Below, in pieces: positions 46,072-48,202 of a DNA stretch of 48,202 nucleotides (its first letter is position 1; each line of letters starts with the position of its first letter). A program made the position numbers and the translations under genes. This stretch comes from DASZZZ01 sp036260375 (GTDB lineage Bacteria; Actinomycetota; CADDZG01; WHSQ01). Under the pieces are notes generated by a model. It ran no database searches, was not told where the DNA came from, and was given only the letters and a program-made list of their open reading frames with translations. The stretch spans positions 1 through 48,202 of the forward strand of contig DASZZZ010000014.1 in the NCBI GenBank assembly GCA_036260375.1, written 5' to 3'.

Positions 46072-48202
46072 ATGTACGTAAGGTCCCTGCGCCTCGCAGG
46101 CTTCAAGAGCTTCGCCGACCCGACCGTGCTCGAGTTCGAGCGCGGGATCAACGTGATCGTCGGCCCCAACGGGTCCGGCAAGTCCAACATCGCCGACGCG
46201 CTGTCGTGGGTGCTCGGCTCGCAGGCGCCGACCAGCTTGCGGGGCGCGTCGATGGAGGACGTCGTGTTCGCCGGCTCGCAGAGCCGCCCCCGGCTCGGGC
46301 TCGCCGAGGTCGAGATGGTCCTCGACAACGCGTCGCGCATCCTCCCGCTCGACCTCGCCGAGGTCACGATCGCCCGCTCCACGGACCGCACCGGAGCGTC
46401 GGAGTACAGCATCAACGGCGCCCCGTGCCGGCTGCTCGACGTCGCCGAGCTCCTGTCCGATACCGGCATCGGGCGCAGCCTCCACGCCGTCGTGGGGCAG
46501 GGCCAGCTCGACGCCGTGCTCCACGCGCGCGCCGAGGATCGCCGCGCGTTCATCGAGGAGGCGGCGCAGATCGGCAAGTACCGCCGCCGCAAGGACCGCG
46601 CCCTGCGCAAGATCGAGCGCGTCGACGACAACCTCGTGCGCCTCAACGACGTCCTCCAGGAGCTTCGCCGCGCCCTGCGGCCCCTGAAGCGCCAGGCGAC
46701 CGCGGCGGCACAGCATTCCGAGCTCATGCGCGAGCAGCGCGAGCTGCGCCAGCGCCTCGCCGCCGCGGAGCTCGGCCGGTTGCACGACGAGGCGCGCCGG
46801 TGGGACCCGGAGGCCGACGAGAAGCGGTCGGCGCTGCTGGGCGACGAGCTCTCGTCCGTGCGGGCGCGGCTCGAGCGGGCCGGAAGCGAGCGGGCCGGGC
46901 TCGCCGCCGCGGCCGACGCGACGCGGGGCACGGCGGACCGCATCGGACGCGCCGTCGATCGGCTCGCGAGCCTCGCCCGGCTCGCCGACGAGCGCTCCGA
47001 GCGGATCGCGGCACGGCTGGCGGCCGAGACCGAGGAGGGCTATCGCGAGCGCATCCGCCTGCTCGACGCGGAGCGGGCGCGCTGGGACTCCGAGCTCGGC
47101 GGGTTGCGCGACGCGTCGGCGCGCGCCCGCGCCGCGGCGTCGGACGCCCGGGCCACCGCCGATGCCGCCCGCGCCCGGCGGCGGGACGCCGAGGGCTCGC
47201 TGGCGCGGGCGCGCGCCGAGGAGACGGCCGCGGCGCAGGCGCTCGTGCGCGCCGAGGGCAGCGAGGCAGCCGGCCGGGCGACGCTCGGATCGGTCGAGGC
47301 CCGCGCGCGGGCGATCCGCGAGCGCCGCGACGTCGCCGGGCACGAGCTCGAGGCGGATGCCCGCCGCGTCGCGACGGCCGAGACCGAGGTACGGGCCCTG
47401 GAGACGGAGCTCGACGCCGCGACGGAGGCAGCCGCCGCGGCCGAGGCCCGCCTGGAGGAGGCGCGCGAGCGCGCCGACCGCCTGCGGGAGAGGCTCGGCG
47501 GCAGCCACGCCGAGCGGGCGGCGGCCGAGGCGCGGCTCGCGGCCCTCGAGGAGGTCGTGGCCCTGTTCGGAGACCGGCCCGACGTCGCCGCGCGGCTCGC
47601 GCCGCTCGTCGACGACGCGCGCGAGCGCGTCGAGCTCGCGTCGGCGAGCGAAGACGACGCTCGGTGCATCCTCGGAGAGGCCGACGCCGAGGTCGAGCGG
47701 GTGTGGGTCGACGTCGGCAAGCAGGACGACGAGCTGCGCCGCCTCGATGCGCTGATGTCGGGGGCCGCCGAGCGCCTCGCCGGCGCGCGGCGGCGGCACG
47801 AGAAGCGCGAGACCGAGGTCGCGACGCTGTCCGACGAGCTCGCCCGCGCCCAGGAGGCCCTCGCCGGCGCCGAGCGCGCCGTGGCCGAGGAGCGCGCCGG
47901 GCTCCCCGCGCGCCGTGCGGCGCTCGACGAGGCGCGCGACGCGCGGCGCGACGCCGAGGGCGCCGTAGAGGCCGCGCGCGCGGCCGAGGGAGCCGCGGTG
48001 TCCGACGCGACCGAGGCCGAGATGCAGGCGCGCGCGGCCGAGGAGCGAGCGCTCGCGGCGCAACTGCGGGTCGAGGAGGCCGAGAGCGGGATCGCCGACG
48101 CGTCCGCCGCGCTCGCCGGGCTCGCCGACCTGCGCGCGTCCCTCGCGGCCGCGCGCGCCCGCGCCGCCGCGGTGGCGGGGGCCGCGCGCCGCGCCGCGGC
48201 CG
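46072..48202 (+). CDS. smc: Chromosome segregation protein SMC (5' part, runs off the window)
   Basis: The 710 visible codons stay open to the window edge. Residues 1-170 are the N-lobe of the SMC head: MYVRSLRLAGFKSFADPTVL, Walker A GPNGSGKSN (about 32-40), and the Q-loop region VVGQGQLDAVLHAR. From about 170 onward the protein is nearly continuous coiled coil rich in Ala, Arg and Glu. The only break is LFGDRPDVAARLAPLVDD around 497-514. The globular hinge expected near 500-650 is not visible. SMC with ScpA/ScpB compacts and resolves sister chromosomes. ATG 46072 follows TAGCTT by six bases. Confidence 0.93.
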   Translation, partial: MYVRSLRLAGFKSFADPTVLEFERGINVIVGPNGSGKSNIADALSWVLGSQAPTSLRGASMEDVVFAGSQSRPRLGLAEVEMVLDNASRILPLDLAEVTIARSTDRTGASEYSINGAPCRLLDVAELLSDTGIGRSLHAVVGQGQLDAVLHARAEDRRAFIEEAAQIGKYRRRKDRALRKIERVDDNLVRLNDVLQELRRALRPLKRQATAAAQHSELMREQRELRQRLAAAELGRLHDEARRWDPEADEKRSALLGDELSSVRARLERAGSERAGLAAAADATRGTADRIGRAVDRLASLARLADERSERIAARLAAETEEGYRERIRLLDAERARWDSELGGLRDASARARAAASDARATADAARARRRDAEGSLARARAEETAAAQALVRAEGSEAAGRATLGSVEARARAIRERRDVAGHELEADARRVATAETEVRALETELDAATEAAAAAEARLEEARERADRLRERLGGSHAERAAAEARLAALEEVVALFGDRPDVAARLAPLVDDARERVELASASEDDARCILGEADAEVERVWVDVGKQDDELRRLDALMSGAAERLAGARRRHEKRETEVATLSDELARAQEALAGAERAVAEERAGLPARRAALDEARDARRDAEGAVEAARAAEGAAVSDATEAEMQARAAEERALAAQLRVEEAESGIADASAALAGLADLRASLAAARARAAAVAGAARRAAA

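Overview
The window is very GC-rich and densely coded, with heavy use of GTG and TTG starts and many 4-base stop/start overlaps. The order recG-rsmD-coaD-(SepIVA-like)-DUF177-rpmF-rnc-mutM-acyP-smc, the BldC-type regulator, coenzyme F420 genes, the Holin-X/DUF3618 pair and the 16S 3' end all point to an actinobacterium. It does not look like a well-studied genus: the PEP carboxykinase is the ATP-dependent type and the 16S gene is not followed by 23S. I cannot place it below phylum from sequence alone.

Layout. 1-136 is the 3' end of 16S rRNA with the anti-Shine-Dalgarno, then about 600 bases without a gene. 0.7-1.9 kb holds two exported proteins, one a matrixin-like putative protease. 2.0-5.5 kb is a hydantoinase/oxoprolinase pair (hyuA-hyuB). 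5.5-7.6 kb holds a CpaB-like protein, a LysM protein, an LSm-like hypothetical and a BldC-like regulator. 7.7-14.0 kb is a nine-gene Tad/Flp pilus operon. 14.1-17.5 kb has HU, an ABC-2 exporter, a small membrane protein and cofC. 17.5-21.5 kb has an F420-linked FrhB-type iron-sulfur flavoprotein, an ABM-like protein, a metallophosphatase and two PlsC acyltransferases. 21.6-28.0 kb is glycerol catabolism (glpF, glpK, glpA, glpB, glpC). 28.1-32.9 kb has pgsA, an SDR, a short repeat protein, a secreted LVIVD beta-propeller, a methyltransferase and a stand-alone Lrp-type ligand domain. 33.0-36.6 kb has pckA, dodecin, thiL and thiD. 36.6-39.2 kb has membrane proteins (including DUF3618, Holin-X and YihY) and rpmB. 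39.3 kb to the end is the recG-to-smc housekeeping run; smc runs off the window.

How the genes work together. Glycerol is taken up (GlpF), phosphorylated (GlpK) and oxidised by the membrane GlpABC dehydrogenase to DHAP. The intermediate glycerol-3-phosphate can also feed the PlsC acyltransferases and PgsA, and PckA links central carbon to gluconeogenesis. CofC makes a precursor of F420 beside an F420-type oxidoreductase. The Tad genes encode the ATPase, platform and pilins of a Gram-positive-type pilus; no prepilin peptidase is present.

No obviously new defence or mobile system is present. The most unusual signals are: 16S separated from 23S; a recurrent TANNNT hexamer 6-7 bases before start codons, suggesting leaderless transcripts; two tiny leaderless ORFs overlapping the starts of lipid genes; and a stretch at 44.1-48.2 kb where rnc lacks a normal start codon, MutM and acylphosphatase have lost family motif residues, and Smc shows no hinge in its first 710 residues.
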